This document shows positions 36,843 to 46,135 of a DNA stretch of 64,000 nt, in pieces (position 1 is the first letter of the stretch; each line of letters opens with the position of its first letter). Under the pieces are notes generated by a model, which was not told where the DNA came from, did no database searches, and saw only the letters and a list, made by a program, of their open reading frames with translations. The DNA lies in NCBI GenBank assembly GCA_902492655.1, contig CABUMF010000002.1:1-64000 (forward strand). The letters are read 5' to 3'. The stretch is from an uncultured Eubacteriales bacterium. Its GTDB lineage: Bacteria > Bacillota > Clostridia > HGM11514. The position numbers and the translations under genes are program-made.

Positions 36843-39464
36843 TTATGCAACTGTAACAATATTTGCCGTGCCTTTGATTTCCGTATCATCATCTGTAATG
36901 ATGTAAGGCTGCAAAGAATATTTTCCTGCGTCGATTGCCGCACCAAACATTCTTATGCCGTATGCGAGGCCTGCGGGAACAGCGGTTGCAGGAAGCTTGA
37001 TTGGCTTGCTTGCGGCAGTTTCATCTGCGTTAAGCTCTGTAAGATAGAAACCGCATTCCTTAACGGTTGCCGAGCCTACCGTAATTCTTCCGTAGGTAAC
37101 GATTGACTTCTTTCCGGAAACAACAACGGGAGTATCGCTTCCCTCGGGGATATACGAAAAATCGCTTGTAACCGCACTGAAATCACTTCCGGAAACAGAA
37201 GGATCGGAAACGGGCTCGTTCTTATATGTAACGGAAAGAGTACCGTAATCGTCAATTACAGCTACCGAAACAGAAGCCGACTTTTGATCAACCGCGGAAG
37301 CGGAAAGATCGGTTTCGTTTTCTTCAAAATCCTTATATATAACGGTATCTATTACTTTTCCCGAAGGAGCTGTAATTGCAAAATTAGCGGTCATGCCGTG
37401 CTCAACATACGCACTTTCTCCTGCGCCTATTTCTACATCGGCATTATCAACACCGAAGTTTAAGCTGTCAGACGAAAGCTTTACAGAACCGTTTGCATCG
37501 TTCTGCGTTGCATTAATTCCATAGCACGGAACTTTTTCAATAAATTCAACCGCATGAAGTCTCGGTTTTGCGTTTGCGCTGTAGCTGTTTTCCACAAATT
37601 CAAACCAAATAAATTCCTGGTAGGTCTTATCGTTATACGATGTGGTTGCAATATTTCTATCATTAGAGAACTTAATTACATTATACAAAGGAGAAACGGC
37701 AGTTTGTGTACCACCGGCTTTAACCGTACCGTTGGAAACACCTCCTCCGAATCCGTTTATGTGAAGCATAAACGAACCGGCAGCAACCTTACCGTACTGA
37801 TAGCCGGTATTTGCGTAAACCTTGTTGTTTTCGTAGTATTTTACCCTGGTTGGTGTCATTTGAGTGTATCCGACACCGTAATTTGCCGTTCCGCCATTTG
37901 AAAAATCAAACTTAAGCTGAACTTTTCTTCCCGAACCCACTTTCGTGTTAGGAAGGTAAACATACATTCTCTTTTTAGAACTTTGAGAAGCAGATCCGGA
38001 ATTCCATTCAAAATAGCCTTCTTCGGCATTTAATACATCGACTGTGTCGGCAGTTCCCCCAACCGCTACTGCAAGATTGCCGTCAGGGGACTGAATATAT
38101 TTGCCGCTTTTACTGCCTTTGGGATCAGTATATGATGTTCCGGTTGTTCCGCCTTTTAAGGAATACTTAACGGATCTTTCCTTATACAGCGGCGCCTTAC
38201 TAAGCTTTAAGGTTAATGCCTTTCCGCTCGCAACCTTATCAGAAGAAACAACTATCTGTCCGTTGTCGACATATACTGCGTCTTCGCCGTATTTTGCAGA
38301 CTTAACATAATAGCCTTCTTCGGGAACTATCTCAAAAGTTATTCCGTAGTAATCGTTAACTTCAACTGTCTTTGTTTCTCCGGGGGCAACAACTGTGGTT
38401 GTATTGTCTGCATCGCCCAAGCTTTTTGTTGCGATAACATTGATTGTTGCATTAGCAGGAGCAGTTACGGTATTATCATAGAACTTTGCATTCGCAGTTA
38501 CCTTAACATCGTCAAGAGCGTAGCTGAATTTGTTGTTTGCCGCTAAAGCTGCCGCAAAAGCCGCTTCTCTCTTTGCCGATTTAAGGCCTCGGCAGTCCTG
38601 ACCGAGAGTCCATGTCGTTCCTACAAGAGTTTCTTTCGTATAAGTTCCGTCAGCAATGCACGCCTCATCACCGTAAACATGATCGGCATCAAGAGTAAAT
38701 GTATCTGTGAGCGCCACCTTATTGAAATCGGTAAGACCTTTGCCGCAGTAAGCCTGGTTTTCAAGGAGGAGCTGCTTAAATCCGTCCCCCACACCGCTCA
38801 TTGAAAAGAATAAACTTGTAATATTTGCGCTTTTTCCTACACCTAAAAGAGTACTATCTTTAGTGGATTTGCAGAGCGCATATGCAATGTTTGAATATTT
38901 GAAGCTTTGCCATCCAGCTTCTTCTTTTACTGCCGTTTGCGTCGGCTTAGATGTTCCTTTCGCATCATTTGCAAGATTTACATCATACCACTGAGTTATC
39001 GGCGTTTTAGTCCAAACGCCATCAACGCTCTTGTATGTAAGTAAAGCACCGCCGGACATTGCTTCAATACCGGAAGTTGATTTACTCAAAGCCGTAACCT
39101 TGTCAGCCTCAACCTTACCCAATTTCCAGGAAATGTTATAATTCTTTCCGGAAATATAAGGAATGTCAAATTTGATGTTCGCTCTGTTTTCGTAAACAGA
39201 ACCAATACGGGTTTCTGCTGACGTAGGCGCATTCATTATCGCCGAAGCGCTCATCATTACATTGGCAAAATGATTTCCTCTGAAATCCTCCTTAACATCT
39301 GTAATGTTGCCGACATCCGACGCAAGCTTTGCGCCGTTTTCAAAGTCTCTCAAATAAACAACGACTTCTCCGTCTCTGCCTTCATCGGCCGCTGTAACCG
39401 AAACAGCTGTGATGAAAGAAAAAATCATTGTTAGCGAGAGCAATAAGGAAATAACCCTTTTCAT
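36843..39464 (-). CDS. Large secreted protein of unknown function
   Basis: 873 residues with a clear signal peptide (KRVISLLLSLTMIFSFITAV, cleavage near VTAADE). The body is rich in Ser, Thr, Asn, Gly and Lys, with beta-sandwich-like patterns. The N-terminal part (35-330) reads like a carbohydrate-binding-type domain with few Cys, and two or three Ig-like or bacterial repeat-like stretches follow (ITFEIVPEEGYYVKSAKYGE and NFAITAPSGKVIDTVIYKDF are similar). No LPxTG, dockerin or membrane anchor is visible at the C-terminus. The ATG at 39464 follows AGGAGAG. It has its own promoter and terminator. I do not recognise a family. Confidence 0.8.
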   Translation of the reverse strand: MKRVISLLLSLTMIFSFITAVSVTAADEGRDGEVVVYLRDFENGAKLASDVGNITDVKEDFRGNHFANVMMSASAIMNAPTSAETRIGSVYENRANIKFDIPYISGKNYNISWKLGKVEADKVTALSKSTSGIEAMSGGALLTYKSVDGVWTKTPITQWYDVNLANDAKGTSKPTQTAVKEEAGWQSFKYSNIAYALCKSTKDSTLLGVGKSANITSLFFSMSGVGDGFKQLLLENQAYCGKGLTDFNKVALTDTFTLDADHVYGDEACIADGTYTKETLVGTTWTLGQDCRGLKSAKREAAFAAALAANNKFSYALDDVKVTANAKFYDNTVTAPANATINVIATKSLGDADNTTTVVAPGETKTVEVNDYYGITFEIVPEEGYYVKSAKYGEDAVYVDNGQIVVSSDKVASGKALTLKLSKAPLYKERSVKYSLKGGTTGTSYTDPKGSKSGKYIQSPDGNLAVAVGGTADTVDVLNAEEGYFEWNSGSASQSSKKRMYVYLPNTKVGSGRKVQLKFDFSNGGTANYGVGYTQMTPTRVKYYENNKVYANTGYQYGKVAAGSFMLHINGFGGGVSNGTVKAGGTQTAVSPLYNVIKFSNDRNIATTSYNDKTYQEFIWFEFVENSYSANAKPRLHAVEFIEKVPCYGINATQNDANGSVKLSSDSLNFGVDNADVEIGAGESAYVEHGMTANFAITAPSGKVIDTVIYKDFEENETDLSASAVDQKSASVSVAVIDDYGTLSVTYKNEPVSDPSVSGSDFSAVTSDFSYIPEGSDTPVVVSGKKSIVTYGRITVGSATVKECGFYLTELNADETAASKPIKLPATAVPAGLAYGIRMFGAAIDAGKYSLQPYIITDDDTEIKGTANIVTVA

Positions 39465-39502
39465 GACAATCTCTCCTATCAAATATAAAATATTACAATT
39501 TT

Positions 39503-39532
39503 ATTTTAACATACAAAATATAGTTTTGTCAA
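39503..39532 (-). promoter_or_regulatory. Promoter of the large secreted-protein gene
   Basis: On the minus strand TTGACA (39527-39532), 18-bp spacer, TAAAAT (39503-39508). Confidence 0.75.
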
Positions 39533-39603
39533 CAAACTGCTTTTACGAAATCAAAAATTTTACCTATTGCACAAATGAAACTTCAGCATTTTGTTTAATA
39601 TAA

Positions 39604-39638
39604 ACAAAGGATATGGAAATAATTCCCATATCCTTTGT
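39604..39638 (-). terminator. Terminator after parC
   Basis: ACAAAGGATATGG (39604-39616) pairs perfectly with 39626-39638, 9-nt loop, directly after the parC stop; a modest T-rich stretch follows on the minus strand. Confidence 0.75.
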
Positions 39639-39646
39639 CTCCGCTC

Positions 39647-41818
39647 TTATATAAAGCTTATTTGCTCCTCCACGGCATCGCCTTTTCTGATAAAGCAGCC
39701 CATAGCAGGTATGTTTTTAGTTCTGTAATACTTCGGGTCAGCAAACGCAAGTTCGGATACATCACGAAGCTCTATAAGCCGACTTCCCTTCTTCGACAGC
39801 AGAACCGATACGCCTTGCGATGAACGCGTTGCCTTTTCGCTTACCATTGAAGTGTCGAAAACCAGCACCTTGCCGTTACTGGAAAATGCCGCAAGCTCAA
39901 TGTCCTCTGTGAAATATCGCATATCCACAAGCTTTGAGGCATCGGAGTAGGCATTTTGCAACCGTTTTCTGTTGGTTTTGGTTTCGTATGCCGAAAGCGG
40001 AATTTTTGCCATTTTACCGTTTTCAAAAGCGAAAAGCACATGACCTTGGTAATCGCTTGTGACTATCATGCTTATGATTTTTTCATCCGCCTCCGTTCCG
40101 AGAAGGTTCGGAAGATAATCACCGAGAAGGCTTGCTTTTCCGTCGGGCATATCGTAAACATGAGTTTTATACACATTTTGCTTATCGGAGAAAAACAGCA
40201 AATCCGCCTTGTTGTTGGTTTCAATGACCGTTTTTATCTTATCGTCATCCTTTACCTTCTGTTCTCCCGATGTTCTCAGTGCGGCAATGCTGATCTTCTT
40301 GAAATATCCCTGCTCGGAAAGAAAGAGCTTAACGGCATAGTCCTCAATATACTTTTCTTCGCTGTATTCTTCGACTTCCTCATCGGTTATAATTTCGGTT
40401 TTTCTGTCCTCTCCGTACTTTTTTGCAACCTCCTTAAGCTGTTTGCAGATAATACTGTTAATCTTTGTCTTTGAGCTCAGTATATCTTCGTATTCCTCAA
40501 GCTTTTGCTCAAGCTCTTCAGTTTCATCGGTTCTTCTTAAGATATACTCACGGTTAAGATTTCTGAGCTTTATTTCGGCTACATACTCCGCCTGGATTTT
40601 GTCAATTCCGAAACCTTCCATAAGATTGGGAACAACATCTCGTTCAGCCTCGGTTTCCCGTATAATCTTAATGGCTTTATCAATGTCCAAAAGAATTTTT
40701 GCAAGACCGTACAAAAGATGAAGCTTTTCCTTGATTCTTTCAATATCGAAAGTCAGCCCTCGTCTTATGCACTCTCTGCGAAATTCTGACCATTCCTCCA
40801 AAATCCCCTTAATGCCCGTAACTACGGGGTTATGCCCCATAAGAACATTGAAATTGCAACCGAAGCTGTCCTCCATGGGAGTCATTTTATAAAGCTTTGA
40901 AATAAGCTTTTCCACATCTGTGTTTTTCTTAATATCAATCGTGATTTTAAGACCGCTCAAGTCCGTTTCATCACGAACATCATTGATTTCCTTGATTTTT
41001 CCGCTTTTTACAAGCTCGGCAATTTTATCAATAATAGCTTCCGCCGTTGTTGTATATGGAATTTCAACTATATCTATACAATGATTCTTTTTATCGTAAT
41101 TGTACTTTGCACGAACCTTGAAGCTTCCCCGACCGGTTTCATAAATCTTTTTCATCTCGGCATCGTTGTATATAATGCATCCGCCCGTGGGAAAATCAGG
41201 AGCAAGCAAGGTTTTGGATATATCGCAATCCGGATTTTTAATATAATTTATTGTGGTTTCGCAAACCTCACGCAGGTTAAAAGAGCAAATATTGCTCGCC
41301 ATTCCAACCGCAATACCGAGGTTTGGATTGACTATAATATTAGGAAAGGTTACCGGAAGAAGCACCGGCTCCTTCATCGTTCCGTCAAAATTATCTATAA
41401 AATCAACGGTATCCTTATCAATATCATTGAAAAACTCCGCACAAATGCCCGCAAGCCTTGCTTCTGTATATCGGGGAGCGGCGCACGCCATATCTCTTGA
41501 ATAAACCTTCCCGAAGTTTCCCTTTGAATCAACGAGAGGGTGCAAAAGGGCGTTATTGCCTTTTGTCAGCCTCACCATTGTTGCGTAAATTGCCTGGTCA
41601 CCGTGTGGATTAAGCTTCATTGTCTGCCCGACTATATTGGAGGATTTCGTTTTCTCGCCTCCCAGAAGCTTCATCTTATACATCGTATAAAGAAGCTTTC
41701 TGTGAGACGGCTTCAGTCCGTCAATCTCGGGGATTGCTCGGGAAATAATAACACTCATGGCATAGGGCATGAAATTGGTTTCAAGGGTTTCCGTTATTCT
41801 CTGTTCTTCAAAATTCAT
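39647..41818 (-). CDS. parC: DNA topoisomerase IV-type subunit A (second type II topoisomerase)
   Basis: 723 residues. DNA-cleaving subunit of a type IIA topoisomerase, distinct from the gyrA of this window. The N-terminus is MPYAMSVIISRAIPEIDGLK, the QRDR-equivalent loop reads LNPHGDQAIYATMVRL, and the catalytic Tyr is in CAAPRYTEARLAG. The C-terminal third is a shorter and more divergent beta-pinwheel, lacking the QKRGGKG-type gyrase box seen in the GyrA of this window, which supports a topoisomerase IV rather than gyrase role. GGAGGG precedes the ATG, 14 bases after the true end of parE. Confidence 0.9.
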   Translation of the reverse strand: MNFEEQRITETLETNFMPYAMSVIISRAIPEIDGLKPSHRKLLYTMYKMKLLGGEKTKSSNIVGQTMKLNPHGDQAIYATMVRLTKGNNALLHPLVDSKGNFGKVYSRDMACAAPRYTEARLAGICAEFFNDIDKDTVDFIDNFDGTMKEPVLLPVTFPNIIVNPNLGIAVGMASNICSFNLREVCETTINYIKNPDCDISKTLLAPDFPTGGCIIYNDAEMKKIYETGRGSFKVRAKYNYDKKNHCIDIVEIPYTTTAEAIIDKIAELVKSGKIKEINDVRDETDLSGLKITIDIKKNTDVEKLISKLYKMTPMEDSFGCNFNVLMGHNPVVTGIKGILEEWSEFRRECIRRGLTFDIERIKEKLHLLYGLAKILLDIDKAIKIIRETEAERDVVPNLMEGFGIDKIQAEYVAEIKLRNLNREYILRRTDETEELEQKLEEYEDILSSKTKINSIICKQLKEVAKKYGEDRKTEIITDEEVEEYSEEKYIEDYAVKLFLSEQGYFKKISIAALRTSGEQKVKDDDKIKTVIETNNKADLLFFSDKQNVYKTHVYDMPDGKASLLGDYLPNLLGTEADEKIISMIVTSDYQGHVLFAFENGKMAKIPLSAYETKTNRKRLQNAYSDASKLVDMRYFTEDIELAAFSSNGKVLVFDTSMVSEKATRSSQGVSVLLSKKGSRLIELRDVSELAFADPKYYRTKNIPAMGCFIRKGDAVEEQISFI

Positions 41819-41832
41819 GTGATTCCCTCCTT

Positions 41833-42021
41833 TTAATTAAGATCAGTCGGGTCAACAAACTTGTATCCGTTAACCGCAATATGATCTTTTCGTCCCTGAA
41901 GATTATCTCCCAAAAGAAGCTCAAACATCAGCCATGTTTTCTCCTCGTCCTCGGGCATTATTTTTATTAGCCTTCTTGTTTCGGGGTTCATGGTGGTTTT
42001 TGACATCATTTCCGGATCATT
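41833..42021 (-). pseudogene. parE: Severed C-terminal part of parE after an in-frame TAG
   Basis: Directly after the TAG at 42022-42024 the same frame continues for 62 codons: NDPEMMSKTTMNPETRRLIK, then a LLLGDNLQGRKDHI segment typical of the end of ParE/GyrB, ending in TAA at 41833-41835, right before the parC ribosome site. It is the missing end of the topoisomerase B subunit, not an independent gene. Confidence 0.9.
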
Positions 42022-43812
42022 CTAACCCAAGCCCTTTGAACGCATTATTTTCGGCTTTTCGGTTATCTTTGATAAAATCTCCTCTTTTTCCCGCTCGTTA
42101 TAAGCAAAAAATGTTTCTTTTTTAGTATTGATTTCATAAAGAGGTGACTCCGCAATGTAAACATAGCCTTCTCTTATGAGCGTTGGCATGAGCCTGTAAA
42201 ACATCGTGAGAATAAGAGTTCTTATCTGGTATCCGTCCACATCGGCATCGGTGCAGATAATGATTTTGCTCCAATTAAGATTTTCCAAGGAAAAAGAGTT
42301 CAGATCCTTATTGTGCTTTGTTTTTATCTCCACTCCGCAGCCCAGCACCTTTATCAAATCGGTAATAATCGGGCTGGCAAAAATTCTGTCATAATCGGCT
42401 TTTAAGCAGTTGAGAATTTTACCTCTTACAGGCATAATCGCCTGAAACTCCGAGTTTCTGCCCAGCTTTACAGAGCCCAATGCAGAATCGCCCTCAACTA
42501 TATATATCTCCCGACGCTCTTTATCCTTTGTTCGGCAGTTTACAAACTTTTCAACACGATTTGAAATGTCAACCGTTCCGGTAAGCTTCTTTTTCAGGTT
42601 AAGCTTGGTTTTTTCGGCGTTCTCACGACTTCTTTTGTTAATGAGGATTTGTGCGGCAATCTTTTCGGCGTCTGCTTTGTTTTCGATCAGATAGATCTCA
42701 AGCTGACTTTTGAGAAAATCCGTCATCGCCTCTTGTATAAACTTGTTGGTTATCGACTTTTTCGTCTGATTTTCATAGCTTGTTTCCGTGGAAAAGCTGG
42801 AGCTTACAAAAATCAGGCTGTCCTCAATATCGGTAAATATAATCTTGCTTTCGTTCTTGTTATACTTATTGTTGTCCCTGAGGTATTTGTCAACAGCACT
42901 TACGAAAGCACTTTTAAGGGCCTTTTCGGGAGCTCCGCCATGTTCAAGCCAGCTGGAATTGTGATAGTATTCGATAGCATTATTTTCATTATTAAAGCAA
43001 AACGCAACCGTTATTTTAACCTTGTATTCGTTCTTGTCGGCTCTGTCTCTGCCTCGCCTTTCCGTTTCGCAGTAATAAGGTAAGGTCATTTCTTTTCCGT
43101 CCGAAAGCTCCTTGACATATCCAACAATCCCCTCCGGGTAGCAAAACTCATACTCGTCAAATTCGCCTTTTTCAGTTTCATATTTCAATACAAGCTTTAA
43201 TCCCTCGTTTACCACCGCCTGCTTTTTCATGGTGTCAACAAAATACTCGAGAGGAATATTTATATCGGTAAAAACGTCAATGTCAGGCTTCCATGTAATT
43301 GTCGAGCCGGTCGAGCGATGTCTGAATTTTTCTTTTGTCAGCCCTCCGACATTCTCACCTTTTTCAAAATGAAGACTGTATTTAAAGCCGTCACGACAAA
43401 CCGTAACATCCATGTACTCCGAAGAATACTGAGTAGCGCAAGAACCCAAACCGTTAAGCCCGAGACTGTATTCGTAGTTTTCGCTTCCTGCTCTTGAATA
43501 TTTGCCACCTGCATATAATTCGCAAAAAACAAGCTCCCAGTTAAATCTTTCTTCCTTTGTGTTGTAGTCAAGCGGAATACCTCGGCCGAAATCCTGCACG
43601 GTTATGCTTTGGTCAAAATGCCTTGTTACGATAATCTCCTTTCCGAACCCTTCTCTCGCCTCGTCTATGGAATTGGAAAGAATCTCAAAAAACGAATGAC
43701 AGCAGCCTTCAATTCCGTCCGAACCGAAGATTACTCCCGGACGAAGCCTAACCCTGTCGGCGCCCTTAAGCGAAGATATGCTTTCGTTGTCATACTCTCT
43801 TTTTTTAGTCAT
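42022..43812 (-). CDS. parE: DNA topoisomerase IV-type subunit B, cut short by an in-frame TAG
   Basis: The ATP-binding subunit paired with parC. The first 596 residues contain the GHKL ATPase (EILSNSIDEA, QDFGRGIPLDY, LNGLGSCATQY), a transducer domain and the TOPRIM domain ([26 protein letters not shown]). The frame stops with TAG at codon 597, immediately after RSKGLG. In this family the next residue is an almost invariant Glu (KGLGE), and GAG to TAG is one base change. Codons for 62 more family-like residues follow in frame (41833-42021). The intact gene would span 41833-43812, 659 residues. TAG serves as a normal stop elsewhere in the window (dnaN, HI0933-type gene), so recoding is unlikely. 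A nonsense mutation or an assembly/sequence error are the main readings. Confidence 0.93.
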   Translation of the reverse strand: MTKKREYDNESISSLKGADRVRLRPGVIFGSDGIEGCCHSFFEILSNSIDEAREGFGKEIIVTRHFDQSITVQDFGRGIPLDYNTKEERFNWELVFCELYAGGKYSRAGSENYEYSLGLNGLGSCATQYSSEYMDVTVCRDGFKYSLHFEKGENVGGLTKEKFRHRSTGSTITWKPDIDVFTDINIPLEYFVDTMKKQAVVNEGLKLVLKYETEKGEFDEYEFCYPEGIVGYVKELSDGKEMTLPYYCETERRGRDRADKNEYKVKITVAFCFNNENNAIEYYHNSSWLEHGGAPEKALKSAFVSAVDKYLRDNNKYNKNESKIIFTDIEDSLIFVSSSFSTETSYENQTKKSITNKFIQEAMTDFLKSQLEIYLIENKADAEKIAAQILINKRSRENAEKTKLNLKKKLTGTVDISNRVEKFVNCRTKDKERREIYIVEGDSALGSVKLGRNSEFQAIMPVRGKILNCLKADYDRIFASPIITDLIKVLGCGVEIKTKHNKDLNSFSLENLNWSKIIICTDADVDGYQIRTLILTMFYRLMPTLIREGYVYIAESPLYEINTKKETFFAYNEREKEEILSKITEKPKIMRSKGLG

Positions 43813-43842
43813 ATATTCGTTCCCTTCTTAAAAACTGCAAAA

Positions 43843-43872
43843 TGTGGACAGAGATTTATATTCCCGTCCACA
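43843..43872 (-). terminator. Small hairpin after the coiled-coil protein gene
   Basis: TGTGGAC (43843-43849) pairs with GTCCACA (43866-43872), followed on the minus strand by T4. Weak; it could end the parA-parB-coiled-coil unit before parE. Confidence 0.45.
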
Positions 43873-43882
43873 TATATATGCA

Positions 43883-44344
43883 TTAGTTAATTTCCGAGCT
43901 TATTTTTTTGAACACCTCAAGATCATCGCCTGACAAATATTTAGTGTTCACAGACTCCTTCAAAACCTTGCATTCATCAAAATTTTGATTGTTGTATGCA
44001 ATTAAAAGCGAACTGAAATTTTTGTAAGCAAGTGCTTCCTCAGAGAAAGCTATAATTTCCTTGTTTTTTTCTTCAAGCTCTGCCTTTAAGTTTTCGTTTT
44101 CTGTTTGCAAGGTCTGAATCCCTTGTGAAATTCCGTTGTCCAGCTGTTCGGAAAGCTGTTTTGAATTTGATTTTTCCTTATCCAATTCGCTTGCGAGCTG
44201 CTGTGTTTCAGCTTCTTTTGCTTTCAGATTTTCCTGCTCGTTTTGCTGAATTATTGATGTAAAATAAATCATCCCGAAAACGAGCGCAGCGGCTATAATT
44301 ACAAATACCCAAAAATACTTGTGTGCTTTGTTTTCTCCGGTCAT
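43883..44344 (-). CDS. Single-pass membrane protein with a coiled coil, unknown function
   Basis: 153 residues: a short charged N-terminus, one membrane segment (YFWVFVIIAAALVFGMIYF, about residues 10-30), then a Gln/Glu/Lys-rich coiled coil (about 36-105) and a small C-terminal helical part with one Cys. AAGGAAT lies upstream of the ATG. It follows parB across a parS site and may be co-transcribed with parA-parB. Not recognised as a known family; a DivIC-like or scaffold-like envelope protein is only a guess from shape. Confidence 0.7.
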   Translation of the reverse strand: MTGENKAHKYFWVFVIIAAALVFGMIYFTSIIQQNEQENLKAKEAETQQLASELDKEKSNSKQLSEQLDNGISQGIQTLQTENENLKAELEEKNKEIIAFSEEALAYKNFSSLLIAYNNQNFDECKVLKESVNTKYLSGDDLEVFKKISSEIN

Positions 44345-44368
44345 TTTATCATTCCTTTCAGAAAGATA

Positions 44369-44384
44369 TGTTTCACGTGAAACA
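44369..44384. promoter_or_regulatory. parS site 1
   Basis: TGTTTCACGTGAAACA, exact match to the bacterial parS consensus, just after the parB stop codon. ParB is predicted to load here and organise the origin region. Confidence 0.98.
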
Positions 44385-44387
44385 AAT

Positions 44388-45275
44388 CTATTTGTTCAAA
44401 ATATTAATAAGGCGTTCAAGCTCCTCGCTGTTGTAGTAATCAATTTCAATTTTACCTTTTTTGTTCCCTACTGCAATTTTGACCTTGGTTCCGAATTTCT
44501 GCATAAGAGCCTTTTCCACAGACTTAATCTGTGCTTTTAAGTTTTTGTCCAGCTCCAGCTTTACGCTGTTTTTACCTTCCTTTTTCTTCGGTTTGCTCAA
44601 ATCCGAAATTATTTTTTCAAGCTGTCTTACATTTAAATCCTCTGCAATAACCTTTTGCGCCAAGTCTTTTTGAACTTCTTCATCGGAAACACCTGCAATC
44701 GCCCTTGCGTGGCCGCTCGATATTTCACCGTAAACAACCATGTCACGAATGTTCTCGGGAAGCGAAAGAAGCCTTAAAGAATTTGCAACAGACGGCCTGC
44801 TTTTTCCAACCTTTTCGGCAACCTGAGCTTGCGTAAGCCCAAATTCATCCATAAGCCGCTTATAACCGTATGCCTCCTCAATTGCATTTAAATCCTCTCG
44901 CTGAAGATTTTCGACAAGAGACACAGAAACACTCTGTTCCAAGCTGTAGTCCCTTATAACAACGGGAACGGTTTCGACACCTGCCATTTTTGCGGCACGC
45001 CAGCGTCTTTCGCCCGCAACAATCCTGTAAAAACCGTTCTTCTCGTCAGAAACGATTAAGGGTTGAATAACTCCGTTTTCTGCGATAGAATCGGAAAGTG
45101 CTTTAATTTTGTCATTATCAAAATCTTTACGAGGCTGGTTTTCATCGGGAATAATCTGTGTAGTTTTAAGCTCTGTGACAACATCGTTGTCCTTAAGAAT
45201 TGTTTCCACAGACTCTCCGCTGCCCATGAGAGCATCAAGTCCCTTTCCCAAACCGCCTTTTTTCTTAACAGACAT
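44388..45275 (-). CDS. parB: Chromosome partitioning protein ParB (Spo0J)
   Basis: 295 residues. Binds parS and spreads as a CTP-dependent clamp, promoting origin segregation. The N-terminal GGLGKGLDALM is typical of chromosomal ParB and interacts with ParA. The CTPase core carries QPRKDFD and AGERRWRAAKMAG (GERRxR motif), followed by ENLQREDLNAIEEA and the helix-turn-helix (LTQAQVAEKVGKSRPSVANSL). A C-terminal dimerisation domain follows. It starts 11 bases after the parA stop. Two perfect parS sites flank parA-parB. Noc is a paralogue, but the parA neighbour indicates ParB. Confidence 0.96.
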   Translation of the reverse strand: MSVKKKGGLGKGLDALMGSGESVETILKDNDVVTELKTTQIIPDENQPRKDFDNDKIKALSDSIAENGVIQPLIVSDEKNGFYRIVAGERRWRAAKMAGVETVPVVIRDYSLEQSVSVSLVENLQREDLNAIEEAYGYKRLMDEFGLTQAQVAEKVGKSRPSVANSLRLLSLPENIRDMVVYGEISSGHARAIAGVSDEEVQKDLAQKVIAEDLNVRQLEKIISDLSKPKKKEGKNSVKLELDKNLKAQIKSVEKALMQKFGTKVKIAVGNKKGKIEIDYYNSEELERLINILNK

Positions 45276-45286
45276 TTAATCACCTC

Positions 45287-46045
45287 TTATTTTTTGCCGG
45301 AAAATTCTTTTGCAAGTTCCATATAACTTTCGGCACCCTTTGAGTATTTATCATAAGCTATTATCGGTTCGCCGTAACTCGGAGCCTCGCTCAATCTGAC
45401 ATTCCTCGGGATTACGGTTTTGTACACCTTCTTCGGAAAAAACTTTTTAACTTCGTCCGCAACCATAATTGAAAGATTTGTTCTTGAATCAAACATTGTA
45501 AGCAAAACACCGTCAAGCTCAATTTTGGGATTAAATCTTGACTTGACCGTTTTTACCGTCTGCATCAATCTGCTCAAACCTTCAAGTGCATAATACTCGC
45601 ATTGAACCGGCACAAGCACACTGTCGCTTGCGATCAATGCATTAAGAGTTAACAAATTTAGCGACGGCGGACAATCTATAATCACATAATCATACTGATA
45701 CTTAATTTTTTCCAAAGCATCACGCAGCTTATATTCTCTTTTTTCTTCTTCAACAAGCTCTATTTCGCTTCCGGCAAGCTGTATATCGGAGGGGCAAACA
45801 TAAAGAGAACCGAATTTTGTTTTATAAACCGCCTCCATAGGCTCATCACCGCTTAAAACGCTGTAAACGGTTTTTGTATCTTCATTTATGTCAAATCCCA
45901 ATCCGCTTGTCGTGTTCCCTTGGGGATCAATGTCGACAACCAAAACCCTGTAATTCAGCTCTGCAAGACAGGCGCTTAAATTGACCGATGTTGTTGTTTT
46001 TCCCACGCCGCCCTTCTGGTTGACTATTGATACAACCTTTGTCAT
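45287..46045 (-). CDS. parA: Chromosome partitioning ATPase ParA (Soj)
   Basis: 252 residues; the deviant Walker A is VNQKGGVGKTTTSVNLSA, Walker B region VIIDCPPSLNLLTLNA, and the VPVQCEYYALEGL block is typical of Soj. It works with ParB in origin segregation and can influence DnaA activity. The upstream region has an extended -10 (TG-T-TATAAT, 46076-46081) and the second parS site, so ParB binding may also affect its transcription. Confidence 0.97.
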   Translation of the reverse strand: MTKVVSIVNQKGGVGKTTTSVNLSACLAELNYRVLVVDIDPQGNTTSGLGFDINEDTKTVYSVLSGDEPMEAVYKTKFGSLYVCPSDIQLAGSEIELVEEEKREYKLRDALEKIKYQYDYVIIDCPPSLNLLTLNALIASDSVLVPVQCEYYALEGLSRLMQTVKTVKSRFNPKIELDGVLLTMFDSRTNLSIMVADEVKKFFPKKVYKTVIPRNVRLSEAPSYGEPIIAYDKYSKGAESYMELAKEFSGKK

Positions 46046-46075
46046 TTATTTCATCCCCTTTTTTCATGTGACACA

Positions 46076-46081
46076 ATTATA
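46076..46081 (-). promoter_or_regulatory. Extended -10 of the parA-parB promoter
   Basis: TATAAT with an upstream TG on the minus strand, 31 bp before parA; no good -35 is visible. Confidence 0.5.
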
Positions 46082-46135
46082 ACACAATCCCGAAAAAAAG
46101 AAAAGTGTTTTTTATGTTTCGTAACAAAAAGTTAA

